The notes: generated by a model not told the origin, from the sequence alone. A stretch of DNA of 64,000 bases from Lactuca virosa (GCA_928212115.1 CAKMRJ010005634.1:257720656-257784655), one strand, 5' to 3'; counted from the first letter of the stretch, positions 12,215 through 25,285 are shown. Program-made: numbers and translations.

Positions 12215-12608
12215 TGTTGGGTCTTGTAGGGTTGCGTCCTTGGGCTCGGTCCTTAGCCCAGTTTTGATATCCGGTTTGGGCCTGTCCAACCGTGTTTTAT
12301 TTTATTAGGGTTTAGTATTTAAGGTGCATGCATGAATCCTTTGTTGGTAGCGCTTTTATTATTCTGATCATTGTACTAAAAACCCTAGCTCGCCTCTACA
12401 GTGGATGTTCTTCATCGAGCTCTGCTGAGGCGTGACTACATTTGAATCATTAAGCATTACTTGATTCTATATCGTGTTTATGGTGTTTGTTTGCTTTTAT
12501 TGTTTAGCCTGTTGAAGATCTAATCGATCTAAGAGTTTTTCAACTCATTACTTAGTCTATTTTCATACTTCATGGAACTATTATCCTAAGGGTTTAAATT
12601 CCTCAACA
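12215..12608 (+). repeat. 3' LTR of element B
   Basis: A 394-bp LTR starting TGTTGGGTC and ending CCTCAACA, so its ends form the short inverted repeat TGTTG/CAACA. A TATTTAAGG box near 12318 is a candidate core promoter. The 5' partner is lost, so divergence and target-site duplication cannot be tested. Confidence 0.85.
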
Positions 12609-14397
12609 ATCCCAAAGTCTACTTCAAGATCTATATAAGGAATAACTAGGTAGGATCATATCGAAGGTAGGGTCCGTTTGGTATACAAAGTATATTGTTT
12701 GGAAATCCCACTTTAAACACCTCACTAAATCCAACCTTGACATCACTCCCATAAGTAAACCAATCAGTATAATGACTTCGAATTACTGATAAACCTTAAT
12801 TATAGATTCATAATAACGACTATACCTATAATGAAAAGTTACACTTAACATGTGCTAAGTGTAGCTTAAATTAAAAAGGTTCTTGATGAAAACCAGAATC
12901 TAAGCCGGCAGAATACTGATTCGAAATCTTCTACTCGAAGGCTATTACTCAGATGAGTACTCAGGGGGTGTCGCAGCGCTTCGCCGCAGGTCTGAAACGA
13001 GAGAAAATGGCTTAAAAGGTAATATCACTCGAGAGAGTGTGTGTAGGGGTGTAGAGGTGAAAGCATATATGAAGTCGGCTATTTATAGGTAAGAAAAACC
13101 ATGCGCTCCACACACTCTAGGTATGCACACCGCACAATAGAGTATGGGTGGCTCCATTGGGCTTTTGCCACGTGTCGCGTCACCATTCGCCCACCTCGAC
13201 CTCTTATAGAAGGTGACACATGTCACAATCTTATGGAGCCATGTCTCACATTATTATGGTGCCACTTCAATGTACCTCTCCGAGGAAGCGACTCCCGACC
13301 ATGCCACATGGCGCCCTCTTGTGGTCCCACGTCATCGGTGCGCACGACACACTTCGCGTGCATAATTTTCCAGATTTTTAAAAATCCCATAACTTCTTCA
13401 TACGAGATCTACAACTTTCATTTAGACTTCGTCGGCTAATTTTGAATTTATTTTTAAAGCATTATTTTTAACATGCTTAGACTGTTAAAGTCCGGTAAAA
13501 GTTCATAACTTTCTCATATGATATCCATTCTCGATGGTCTTTATATCGATAAAACCATATGGATGGTATCTTCAACTCTCATTTATATTGTTTTTCCTAA
13601 CAATCAACCGATCACTACTTCGGTTTCTGAGTCGTATACTACTGCGCTAAAACTTCGAAAAATCATAACTTCCTCTTACAAAGTCAGATTTAGACGTTAT
13701 CTATATGCACACTCTTGCTTTAACGAATACTACGACTTTTATTTAGATGGCTTAGGCTAAAAAGTAATCTATTGAAAACTCACTTCTTACGATATGCAAA
13801 GTCGTGTCGGTTTAATCGCGAAACTTCGAAGAAGCATAACTTCTTCATACGTAGTCAGATTTTAGCGTGCTTTATATGTACAAAACCCTTATCACATACA
13901 CTATAACTTTGGTTAAGTTTATTTCTCCTAAATAATCTTCTATCAAAATGTCATTTTCAATGTTAAATATGTCTAAATTGACTAGCCCGAATCTACGAGC
14001 GTTAGAAAATCTTTAATGCTTAGGTGACATTTATCACAACTAATTTCCAATCAAAACATCCACTTTTAAGAACCTGTGTAATCGACCTATAACTTGGTTA
14101 TAGAAATCGCAAACACATCTCGGCTATCAAAATATAACACTACAGGTTAGGTATCCTTTATCCCACTAGCATATACAAGTGACGTGCGAGTACTATTCAA
14201 ATCAGACTGCATAGATTTAAGTTTAATAAAGGTTTGTTGACGTTTTTATAAATATAATTTAAAAACATATGATATCATGGTTATTGCATGCATCCAATAG
14301 GCCATGGTATACTTTTATATAAAATCACATTTTAGCAATCTTATTTTATCAAATTCAATTTTATATGACTAACGCGATCAAATTTTAAAATTCATAT
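12609..14397 (-). repeat. Relic of a Gypsy long LTR, minus strand
   Basis: Non-coding. Its core (13380-13870) consists of diverged subrepeats containing CATAACTTC at 13388, 13504, 13664 and 13835. Their reverse complements match subrepeats in the LTR of Gypsy C (54150-54690), including the stretch around CGACGGAGTCTAAACGAAAG. A minus-strand TATA-like ctatttatagg near 13079 sits on the expected side. Elements B and E bound it left and right. The outer boundaries of the original LTR are not visible. Confidence 0.6.
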
Positions 14398-15058
14398 TGT
14401 TGGAACCTGAAACTGAACCTCTAGCAATCTGTATCTTTTGTATGTTCCGAAATCAGCCTTGTTCCAAAGTCAATTCATGGTCAGGAGTCAGCTTCTGGTC
14501 CGCAGTCAAATTGGTGCCCGGAATAGAGAAAATGATCAAGTGCAAATATTCTGAGATGGTGTATGCTTCCGAATCAGTCTGTCCGTCTATGGATTTATTG
14601 TTCTTGTCTTTTAGTCTGATGTAACAGTTCATAGGACTCAGTTTATTTTGTCAAAGGGATAATCAGAGTGTCAGATGCAACTCTTTTATCCAGTCCTATG
14701 TTTGTATTCGAGTTTATCCGATGTAACTATTTCCCCTATTTAAGGAGCGTTTAATGACAAGAATATTAGACGGATTTTTCCACCATAGATAGATATTTTC
14801 ACATTTACTTCACTTGCACCTTTCTCTGAAATCATTCTTTCTAACATTCCTAGTGTTCTTTTATTGTCTTTACTTGATCATATTCATATTATCATATTGA
14901 ATACTTGAAGTACTTTGTTGATTCTCATATTCAGTCTTGACTGGTCTTGCCGGACTTGACTGGAACTATTAATCAGAAGCAGACATTGATCTTAAGCATT
15001 AACTCAAGGTTTGAGTTTTCCAGCCTTCTCCCTACGCAATCAGATCCTTGTTCTCACA
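14398..15058 (+). repeat. 5' LTR of element E
   Basis: 661 bp, TGTTGGAACC to TTCTCACA, the same length as the copy at 45877. A TATTTAAG box near 14739 is the likely core promoter. Confidence 0.9.
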
Positions 15059-15060
15059 AT

Positions 15061-15072
15061 TGTTATCAGAGC
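15061..15072 (+). promoter_or_regulatory. Primer-binding site of element E (mutated)
   Basis: TGTTATCAGAGC. The downstream copy at 46540 reads TGGTATCAGAGC, the canonical site for initiator methionine tRNA, so this copy has one substitution. Confidence 0.85.
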
Positions 15073-15205
15073 TTGAGTGGTTGTCCTTTGAATCCATAAG
15101 AATAGATTATAGTTGACTCGAGATTACCTTGGTATTTCGATCATTTCTGTGTTCAGGATAAAAGTTCTTCTATATACCAATTTTTCTCAAGATATCTTAA
15201 CTTCA

Positions 15206-18200
15206 ATAGCTACCTCTAATTCTCAACAAATGTACTCAATGCAAATAGAAAATAGCGTGGGTTGCCCTACACGTGCCCCACCTGCTAGTCGTTGAAGAGT
15301 ATGATCACTGGAAAGTCAGAACGGAAAGACTTTTACTTGGATAAGAAAAATATGAATCTATCTAGAGATTCGTTAAAGAAGGTCCCCATGTTCCAATTCG
15401 AACCACTGTTAGAGATGTTGCTGAAACTCTCTTGGGACAGGATCAACAACGACAAGCACTTCTCACTGTTGATGATCTTAAAAAGTTGCATGAAAATCAA
15501 GTTGCCTTTTTAGAAATGATGTTTGGTGGTCCACCTTCTCTCTTTGAGCACATCAAACTGTGCAAATCCACAAAAAAGATTTGGGACACACTTCAAGATT
15601 TGTTTGAAGGATCAGAGAATATGAAGGATAAGTGTCTAACCTCGGTTGTCAATGAGTTCGATACTTTCACTACAGCACCTGGTGAGTCTGTTGCCTTAGC
15701 TTCAAACAGATACCGAATCGTCGTCAACAACATGACAACTCATGGGATAGTCTGAAACCCGCTTGAATACAAATTCAAGTTCATTAACAGCCTCAGCAAG
15801 GGATGGGGAAATGTGAAATCATGTCTTTAGAGCAACGGGTCTCTGAAAAAGCTCAAGATCTATCAACGTTTCGATGAGCTTCAAGGTCATGAGTCAAATG
15901 TTTCACAAACCCTACGCGAACTCACTGGAGGTCCTCTAGCTCTAGTCAGATCCTATGATCCACAAACCTCAAACTTGACCGTTTCGGACCCCTTCACTGT
16001 TGTTGTTCCTTATATCCCTCCTATTCAACCCTCACCTCGAACCATTCCTGCTCCCACAAACTCTAACTATCAATCTAAGGGTGATCTTAACCCTGAAGAG
16101 ATGGACTCCGAACTCCGTTTCCAACAAGATTTTTCCCTACTTTCCATGAGATACCACTGTCCTTTCAACAAGCCACACAGCAATCATTTCCAAACTCCTC
16201 ACCAAAACAATCGTTTCCAAGCTCCTCACCAAAATAATCATCAACCATTCAACAAACCTTCCTAAAACCCATCAGCCTACAAGCCTAACCTTCCTACTCC
16301 GAATCACACCTCGGAACCATCACAGCCTCCGAAGTCTAAAAAACCTAAGATTGTATGTCACAAATGTGGCCATGCAAACCACTTTTCCAAAGATTGCTTA
16401 GCCGAAGTCCCACAGAAACCCAAGATCAAAGACTCTACTTACTACACACGTCGAGCTCAAGAAATGGCAGAAAGTGAAAAGGCTTTTGTTACAACTGTAT
16501 CAAGGGATGTGGAAGGGTATTGGTCGTCTGGAGATGATGATGACGTAACCACTGGCAGAAACATGTGTCTTATGGCTCGACAAGAAATATGATGAAGGCT
16601 AATGGTCATCTGGGTCAAAAAGAAATGATGAAGATGTTGAACATAACAACTACTACATGGCTACCAACGATCCACCTGGCAGAAGCATCGTTCAACAGGT
16701 AAAATCTATGATTACTAATAATAATTTTGACTTATCTCTTTGTGAACCGTATCTAACCCAGATCCAATTAGATATAAACATCATTTACAAAGCCTATGAT
16801 TCAGCCATAGAATCTAGTGAGAAGAAGGAAAGTGAATTAAGTCGTCTTAGATTACGTTTTGAGGATAAGAAGTTGAAAACAGAGTCTTTAAAACGAGAGC
16901 TTGTAATGTCACAAGATGAATGTATCATTCGTAAAGAAAAATGTGAAATCACTTATTCTGAAAGAAATGTTTTAATTTCTGATAAAAAAACGTCTCAATG
17001 CAAAAATACATGCTTTGCACCATTCCATAAACATTCTTGAAGCAAATGAACGGATGACTCACAATTTTCGTCATGCTTGGTCAAAAGAACCTGGTCTCGG
17101 AAGCGACTTTCCGAAACCTATTGCTCGTCCCTTGAAGGAGTTACAAAACCTAACTTTTATGGGAGACGTTCCAAACATCAAACATTCGGACACCAATGTC
17201 TCGCCTTTGTCACCCCTTCGTGAGACTTCTGACCAATTTGCATCACTAATTCCTGAGTTTAAGCCTATAGTTTTCAAGTGTCCCGATTCCATGCATTTTC
17301 CGCCTCTGAAAAACCTAGACCTGAATCAGACATCAGAACTCCACTCTAGTATTCTAAACTCTGTCGTTCAAAATCCGAACCACAACCCTCCTAACAACTG
17401 TGTTGTTGAGCAAATTTTTCCGGAGACAACTGGACCTGAACTCTCTGAGTGTGTTTCGGCATCTTTAGATACTGACGTTGATGAGTCAATCTCATGTGAT
17501 TCTGAACCCCAAGTGATTTCCAAAACGAAACTAGTTCCAATTAAGCATGTGTTCAACAGCCCTTCGGTAGGAAAAACCTCCAAATTTTCACCTCATCCCA
17601 AAATAAAACCCATGTTGAATAGGAAAGATATTATTAATCCTAAGGTAGAAGCTCGGAATGCTCACAAAAACGAATTTAAGTCGAGACAAAATTCTAGATT
17701 TCTTGAGAACTCCAAAAACAGTGCATCTTGGACTGCTCATTCATCAACTAAGAGTCAAAACACCTTCACACCCACTAAGATCCTCAAAAGGCCTTCCAAT
17801 TCTTCCAGTCTTGTAGAAAAAAAGAAAGTGGTCAGTTCCACCCCGAAAAATCCCATTGAAAGCACTAAATCTTTCCGAACCAACTCTCCTCGGACTGTTT
17901 CATCCGTTTTCATAGCCAAAGCTGATGGTACAATTTTCAAACCTCAACAACTTTCAAAACCAAATGTACCATCAATCAAAAAACAAGTTGTTATGAAAAC
18001 AGTCTCTCAAAAATCTTCAAAAAAAAATATTGTTTGGAAATTAAAAAATCACAATGATGAAACTACAATTCCGAGAGACACAATCATTCTCACTACTCAG
18101 GAAGTTGAATGTCCGAAGAAAGTTGTTCCGAATCCTCATGTCATTGAGTATGACTATTGGATAGATGAAAGAACCATGGCCTTCTGTTTGTTTCCTAAGG

Positions 18201-18315
18201 AATCTCGGAACAAACCTTCCAAACCATCTGTCCCTCAAAAGTCACAACCGAAGCCTAAGACTCGTTCCTTTGTCCCAAAACCTAACTCGGGGCATAAGAA
18301 CTCCACAACTTACTA
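15206..18315 (+). pseudogene. Copia gag of element E with long C-terminal extension
   Basis: The start codon is mutated to ATA (15206), whereas the tandem copy at 46685 keeps ATG. Gag core motifs run from 15290 to 15900 (DHWKV region, KIWDTLQDLFEGSE, and a YRIVVNNM helix). A zinc knuckle CX2CX4HX4C (CHKCGHANHFSKDC) lies near 16357. Downstream, 16657-18316 encodes a long hydrophilic extension with a heptad-like helix (near 16790-16980) and then Ser/Pro/Lys-rich linker, which is typical of large SIRE-type Gags. Breaks include frameshifts near 15290, a TGA near 15753, stops at 16263 and 16590, and a shift at the A7 run near 16985. The product would form the virus-like particle shell in the cytoplasm; this copy cannot make it. 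Confidence 0.8.
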
Positions 18316-21121
18316 ATTTTGCAGGCACTCTGTTCTTCGAAGCAAGAGACAATATGGTATATTGATAGTGCTTGCTCCATGCACATGACGGGGCAGAAGG
18401 ACTTTCTGCGAGATCTCAAACTCTCACCAAATGTTGGCTATGTGACGTATGGCAACAACTCTAACTCTCAGATCCGAGCTTATGGCATCCTTACAAATGC
18501 TAACTTCTCCATTTCAAACGTGGCATATGTAGCTGACTTGAAGCATAATTTGATAAATATGGCGCAACTCACTGATACGAATCGACAAGTTGAATTCTGC
18601 AAGAAACACAGCTATGTCATGTCCGAAGACAGAAAATAATGTTTAATCAAGTCAAATCGAAACAAGAACATGTATCCTCTTGACATCAACATGATCATCG
18701 GCAAGCCCCAACTCTGCTTACTCTCAAAAGATGTTCCTGACTTTAGTTGGTTATGGCATAGGAGGCTTGCTCATCTGAATTTTAGATATATGAATGATCT
18801 TGTTTCCGGTGAGATGGTCAGAGGTTTGCCACTCCTCAAGATCGAAAACGATCATTTATGTGATGCATGTGAGTGTGGAAAGCAGTCAAAGAAGGGTCAT
18901 CCCATCATCATTGAAAAATCAATCTCGGAGCCGTTAGAACTTCTACACGTTGATGTGTGGACACTCAACAGTAGAGAGTTTACATCACAAAAAATACAGT
19001 CTTGTGATTGTGGATGACTTTACTAGGTTCACCTGGGTCTTCTTCCTAAGGCTCAAGTCAGAAACAGCCTCCAAACTCATGAAATTTATCAAAGGAATTG
19101 AAGTTCTCATCAAACTCCCAGTAAGGCGAATCCGAAGTGACATTAGTTCGGAATTCACAAATTCCACCATTGAGAACTTCCTCACCAAGAAGGGTATCGA
19201 TCATAATTTTTCTGCTCCATACACTCTTCAACAAAATGGTGTAGTCGAACGTCGTAACAGAACACTTGTTGAAGCTTCTCGATCCATGCTCAACTTTTCA
19301 AATCTTCAACTCTATCTTTGGGTTGAAGTTGTTTCTACAACATGCTTTACTCAGAATAGAAGTGTCATCAATCGATGCCTTAATAAGACACCGTTTGAAG
19401 CCATGAATGGTAGGAAGCCAAGTATCTATTTTCTTAATGTTTTTGGATGTAGCTGCTTCATCAAGAATAACCGTGATCAGCTCACCAAGTTCCAACCCAA
19501 AGCTGATGAAGTCATCTTTCTTGGATACTGTGCTAAATCAAAGGCTTATCGAGTTCTTAATCGTCGAACTCGTGTTCTGGAAGAAAGCTTTTACCTTACC
19601 TTTGATTACATTTTCGTTGGGAATTCTGGCCAAACCCATGTTACAACTCACATCATGGAGTCCGATGCTCCAGCCCCATGATGTCCGAACCAACAAACAA
19701 TCTATGAAGTTGACTTTGAAACATTGTTCGGACCCTCAGAAACAGACCTCGTCAACCGAAGCTCTGATCTCCCAAAATGTTTCAGGTCCGACACCAAGTT
19801 TTCCTCCATTTGATTCCGAACCATTTCAACCTTCTCAGGTTGAGGAGGAGAATGGTCAACCTTCCCTTGAATCAAATGTGGATGGATTCCAAGATGAAAC
19901 TGTTGAATTCGACTCTAATCCTATCAACAACGATGATGATACAAATTTCTTCGATTTCCCACCTGATGATGATGTCAACTTATCTGGTTCAGAAGTTCAG
20001 GGGGAGCATCATCCTCAAGTTCAAACTATTCAGGGGGAGCAAAACAACCCCATTGTTGATATTGGATCGTCTGTTGCACAAGAACTTCCGAGACTACATG
20101 TTTGGACTAAGGATCATCCTCCGAACCAAGTTATTGGAAACCCAAATGCTGGTGTACAAACTCGTTTTGCCACAAGTGTTCAAAATGAATGTCATTTTTT
20201 GGCATTTATCTCAATGGTTGAACCCAAATCCATCAAAGAAGCACTAGAACATGGTGATTGGATTACAGCCATGCAGGAAGAATTAGTAGAATTCGACAGA
20301 AATAAAGTGTGGACTCTTGTCCCTCCTCCTCAGAATCATCCCATTGTTGCTACTAGATGGGTGTTTCGGAACAAGCTAGACGATACAGGAGTCATTATTC
20401 GAAAAGAAGCAAGATTGGTGGCTAAAGGATTCACACAGATCGAAGGGCTTGACTACGATGAGACCTTTGCTCCCGTTGCCCGTCTTGAAGCCATCAGAAT
20501 CTTTCTTGCTTATGCGGCTCACAAAGGCTTTAAAGTTTACCAGATGGATGTCAAAAGTGCTTTTCTACATGGTGAACTTGAAACTGAAGTATATCTTCAA
20601 CTGCCTCCCAGTTTTGTCAATCTATCCTATCCGAACTACTGCTACAAACTCCGGAAAGCTGTTTATGGCCTCAAGCAAGCTCATCGCGCTTGGTACTAGA
20701 CCCTCACTGATTTTATTAAGCGTTCAGGTTCTCAAAGAGGTATTCTCGATCCTACTCTATTCCGAAGGTCAAATGGAAAACATCTCATGCTTGTCTAAAT
20801 TTATGTTGACGACATCATTTTCGGATCCATCGATTCATCAATGGTTGCTGACTTTGCTAAGTTAATGGTCAATAGATTTCAAATGAGTATGAATCGGGAA
20901 TTAAGCTTCTTCCTAGGTCTTCAAGTCAAACAGACCAAAAGAGGAATTTTCATTCACCAAGAGAAGTACATTTCGGAACTCCTCAAAAAGTACTCAATGG
21001 ACACTTGTGCCTTAGCCAAGGTACCAATGGGTTTCGGACACAAGATCTTTTCAGACCCTTCAGGTGTAGCAGTTGATATAACAAGTATAGAAGAATGATT
21101 GGATAGCTACTCTATCTCACA
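18316..21121 (+). pseudogene. Copia pol of element E, 5' part: protease, integrase, RT
   Basis: Protease: WYIDSACSMHMTG near 18357, then a stop at 18637. Integrase zinc-binding domain: WLWHRRLAHLNF and CDACECGKQS (18750-18900). A frameshift near 18985 leads into the integrase core, which retains the catalytic acidic residues in DVWTLNS, IRSDISSEF and GVVERRNRTL. A second shift near 19680 enters a Ser/Asp-rich linker and the RT (MQEELVEFDRNKVW, VARLEAIRIFLAYAA, YQMDVKSAFLHGELE). Stops at 20697 and 20796 flank the catalytic YVDDIIFGS. The frame ends at Gypsy F, whose target-site duplication (tcaca) is the last five bases here. The gene resumes at 29131. Confidence 0.9.
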
Positions 21122-23408
21122 TGTAACATCCCAAAAATACAGTCTGAAAATTTCGTTTTAAATTAGTAATAAAACCATAGTCATCATACGTCATAGAAAA
21201 ATCACAACAATGTATCTCAGAATAACATAGCAACAGTCATGTATATCAGAGTATAAACATCCCAGGCTGAAAAAATGGTGTGTGCACTGCAATCTTCCCG
21301 AGCTCCTCATTTGAAAACTGAGTACCTGAAACCAAAACTGAAAACTGTAAGCACGAAGCTTACTGAGTCTCCCCAACTACCACATACCATACAATAACAT
21401 ATAAAGCAACTACTGGGCCTTGCCCACTGCATCGGACCGAAGTCCAGAAACTGCATTGAACCGAAGTCCGGAACTAACCAGGGCCTTGCCCTCTGCATCG
21501 GACCGAAATCTGGAACTAACCAGGGCCTTGCCTTCTGCATCGGACCGATGTCCGGAAAATGCATTGAACCGAAATCTGGAACTAACCAGGGTCTTGCCCT
21601 CTGCATCGGACCGAAGTCTGGAAACTGCATCGGACCGAAGTCCGGAACTAACCGGGGCCTTTCCCTCTGCATCGGACCGAAGTCCGGAAACTGCATCGGA
21701 CCGAAGTTCGGAACTAACTGAACATAGCATAGCATAATCATAACTAGCATAAACACATATACTGCATACTGCATCGGACCGAAGTCTGAAACACATAACA
21801 CACATACATGCTTCAGTCACGAAGACATCAAGCACACTGAACTACTGCATCGGACCGAAATCTAGAACTACTGCTTACTAAACGGGCCGACATTGTGGCC
21901 GTAGACCCGTTCCTACTGGAAGGAAAACTCACCTCACACTGCTGAACTCTGCTGACACTCCTCTGGCTGCTGATTGTAAATTCTCGAATTGCTGACCCTT
22001 TGGCTTCCCGAACTACCAATACCAAACATCACTTAGTCCAGTACGAAAAATCCTTCTTAGGATAAAATGACCATTCTACCCCTAGTCCAACCTGGTCCAT
22101 ATCTAAAGCCCAAACTAAGGCCCAATACTAAGTAAGCTTCCCAAGCCCACTGGTGGCCCATTAATGGCCCAATTTGCTACATTGGGCCCAATCCCTTTAT
22201 TGGGCCTTACCCTAAGCCCAACACATATACTTGGCCCATAATCACTGACTCTTGATGGCCCACTAAGGCCCAAAGACCTATAGTCCAAAGCACAACCCAC
22301 ACCGAGGCCCAAATGCTCGAAACGCAAACTGGCAGCGTTACGCGGGGCGTACTCCAATGTACGCTTAGCGTACAGGCTTGACGATGAGTACGCTGGGCGT
22401 ACCTGCACGTACGCTCAGCGTAGTACCCTGTTAAGCCATTTTTCCATTAAGTGCTTAATACTCCGATTCTGAGGCTACAAACTCATATCCATGTCTTATT
22501 TCATGTCTTAAACCATAAAGTTGCTTACTTTATGGCTTCCATGACTCACATAAGCTCCAGCTCCAAAAACCATAATCTATTTCCATGGAGAAAGATCTTA
22601 ACTCATACATGAACTCATTTGGACCATCAAGATATCAACTTTCTGTTCTAGGGAGTCATTTAGCACCAAGGGAGGCAACCCTTGGTCTGGAAATCGGAAT
22701 TAAGCCATAAAGCTTTCACCTTTGGACCAAAACTAAACCATACTAGATCTAAGCACCCTTAAGTAAAGTTGTGAGCTTTATACCTTCAAAGTGTTCCAGA
22801 AGATGATGTTATCTCAGATCTATAAGCTCTGGCCTCCAAGGTTCCTCCTTGCCACTCTTCTTCTTTTCTCTTCCAAGCTTTAAACCACCAAACTAAGCTT
22901 CCCAAGGTCAAGATCTCACAAAATGAAGGGTTGGGGCGTTCTAGGGTTTCTCTGAAGTTGGGGAGGCTGATAAGGGGGCTAGGGTTGGAGCCATTATGTT
23001 CCTTATATAGTGGCACACCCTAAAAATAGGGTTTTAAGACTCTGAGCGTAAGCTGGGCGTACCTCTCGTACGCTGGGCGTACGCCTCCCCGCACCCGCGA
23101 TCACTTGCTCCATTACGCTGGGCGTACCCACACGCGTTCCAAATTGCATGCATGGCCTTCCATGCGAACTTTTCTCCATATGGGCCATTATTGCCAAAAT
23201 CTTCAAAGTGTCATAACTCCTTCGTTCTAGATCCGTTTCCGATGAACTTTATATCTACGGAAATATGGCGAGAAGCCCTATGCTTCTAACAACACACCCC
23301 GGCCCGAAACCTTCTCGAATGAAACTCAAAACCCATAAATGACCAAAACACCCCTAGCCTTGACTTCTGGTTCCATAAATGAATGCTTTTTCCGAACAGG
23401 GTGTTACA
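21122..23408 (-). repeat. 3' LTR of Gypsy F (left end, full length)
   Basis: 2287 bp. It contains the hairpin-bearing tandem array (21427-21860), several CG-centred near-palindromes of the type GTACGCTGGGCGTAC (22340-22430 and 23040-23125), a minus-strand TATA-like ttatatagtgg near 23002, and a CATAACTCC module (23212) shared with other Gypsy LTRs in the window. Confidence 0.88.
21427..21860 (-). repeat. Tandem array of the GCATCGGACCGAAGTCCGGAA unit family
   Basis: About ten imperfect copies of a short unit with core CGGACCGAAGTCCG, a 5-bp stem with loop CGAA, often joined by ggaactaaccagggccttgc. The right LTR (28650-28790) keeps fewer copies because of its deletion. Confidence 0.85.
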
Positions 23409-23410
23409 AC

Positions 23411-23421
23411 TCTCCCCCACT
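23411..23421 (-). promoter_or_regulatory. Polypurine tract of Gypsy F
   Basis: The minus strand reads AGTGGGGGAGA directly before the LTR start, similar to the tract of Gypsy D at 38429. Confidence 0.8.
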
Positions 23422-25285
23422 TAAACTTGACTTCGTCCTCGAAGTCTGCAATGGCCAACTATTCTGCAATCTACTCACAACCTTCCTGTCCGATACTCGC
23501 TTCACCTGCTCAGCAAAATCTTCAGAGGACTGCCTCCAATGGCTTTCTGCCCGGTCATTCCGGCTAAAACTAGTCCTTATAGATAATAACCTCGGGTGCA
23601 CTCTAATCCCGCCAATCCTGAGAACACAACTTACTCAACTGGCAATACTTCCGGTACTCCCAGTGTACTTATGCTGAACATCCTAGGGATTCACCCCTCT
23701 TTTCCTTGTGCGGTTTCTGGCCTTCCCAAGGCAACGTTCCATAATCAACCACCTCCTCTACTGTCGTGAAGGACATACCCCTCACGGTATCCATACTCCA
23801 GCCACTCCCAGTGCTGGTCACTACTGCCGGTACTCACTGAATACTTCTTACTACTATAACTTAGTGTTAAGCACCCATCCCAGCGAATGGATCAGATAAT
23901 CCTTCGAGTAAAAGATTCATCCCTGCAACGGTTAGATTCATACGAGAGTTGCGCAACAGGGTCAAACCCTTCCCTCTGAGATTATTCAACCCTGCTGCGA
24001 GAGGCGTAGCACTTCTCGGTCACTAGCTGCCTCATACCCTACTTCTCTTATCATTACCACCACTAACTGAAAATTTTGTTGTCCTTTATCCGCCTTCCGG
24101 ATTAACTGAGACCACCCTAGTCCCAACTAATCTGTCAATATCTGGGTTACCGGACTCCCACCGGTTACTACACCCAACACAATCTCTTAGTCTCTCCCAA
24201 CGACTTCCGAAGGAAGTTCGGCTATCTAAACTACTCTATCTACTCTGTCACTCTGGCGCTACAAGTCCTGGGATCCTCGATCCCCTATCTTGACCCTAAG
24301 GTCCTTACCAGGTCCCACCTGTGCTGCTATAATCCCACGGGCCTTGCCTATGGGTCTCACCCGGCTATATCCTGAAGCAGTCTATCCCTCTAGTCTCACT
24401 TGCCTAGCTACTGTCGCACGAGCCTCGCAACAAGATCACATGTACTCTATCTGAAATTCGTTGTCTCTAGATGATCTGAATCCCTAACAGACCACTCATA
24501 CTGAATCATTATAGATGAACCCCGTAGTGGGTGACTTAGCATTACTCAACAATCTGTTACGCTTACCATACGTGAGATCCTAAAATACCATTACTGCTGG
24601 AGGCCCAAAACTGTCTGAAACACTGATCTGCCTGAAAACACTGAACTGCCTGAAACACTGACTGCCTGAAACACTGAACTGCCTGAAACACTGACAACTC
24701 AACTGCCTGAAACACTAAACACTGAACTTCCTGAAATACTGAACTGTCTGAAACACTGAACACTAAACTGCCTGAAATAGCATGTTGTTACAGGGCCGCT
24801 TTCCAAAATCGATCGAGACCTTCCCGGTCTCAATTCATCCGTCAGGCATCTGAAATACTGGGTTCTAGCCCGTCTGCGGCGTCAAAAGACTCCCACTTAG
24901 TCGCCTCACACAACTTCCGAATGAAATCCTTCTCTGGAACTTGTTGCCACTAGTTACCATGCCACTGAGGCTCTAATAACTTTCTGCTCTAACTGATCGA
25001 GTCCATACGTCGAATCCTGACATGACCAAACCCAAGGCTAAAAGTGATTGCTACATGATCATTGGTAGCCTTATGTCATAAGGACCTTAAGCAGTCCACT
25101 GCTTCCTTGCTCTCTTAGCTGTAGCGGCGATTCTACAGTCTCATCACTGGCTTAATCAGATCTAATCCGTCTAGGTAATTCCGAAATCCAATCCGTGGAC
25201 TTCCATATCTTCACTGTTACACCCGAACTGGTGGGCACTACTGTCCTCTCCGCATCCTAACAACGCACTCATGCTATCTACCAAT

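Larger units (their letters stand above)
3472..12608 (+). mobile_element. Ty1-copia retrotransposon B (SIRE/Maximus-like), 5'-truncated
   Basis: A plus-strand copia element that keeps protease, integrase, RT and RNase H (3472-7009), a non-coding spacer, an internal TATA box, a long extra 3' ORF (8861-12182), a polypurine tract and the 3' LTR. The 5' LTR, leader and gag are missing at the junction with element A. A long third ORF downstream of pol is the hallmark of the SIRE/Maximus lineage. Lineage assignment is inference; copia order (integrase before RT) is read directly. Confidence 0.8.

Noticed and set aside
12609..14397. Minus-strand relic and the 53216-53911 relic as two halves of one LTR split by E and its neighbours
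   Set aside because: Both contain the same modules rather than complementary parts, no shared target-site duplication joins them, and several unrelated elements lie between.
16978..17000. A7 run in the gag of E as a programmed frameshift site
   Set aside because: E carries many other frameshifts and stops, including one at an A8 run at 45645 outside gag-pol. Homopolymer indel decay is the simpler reading.
21307..21835. Long minus-strand frames with repeated DFGPMQ-like phrases as a repeat protein
   Set aside because: They are translations of the hairpin tandem array inside the LTR and occur in more than one frame.
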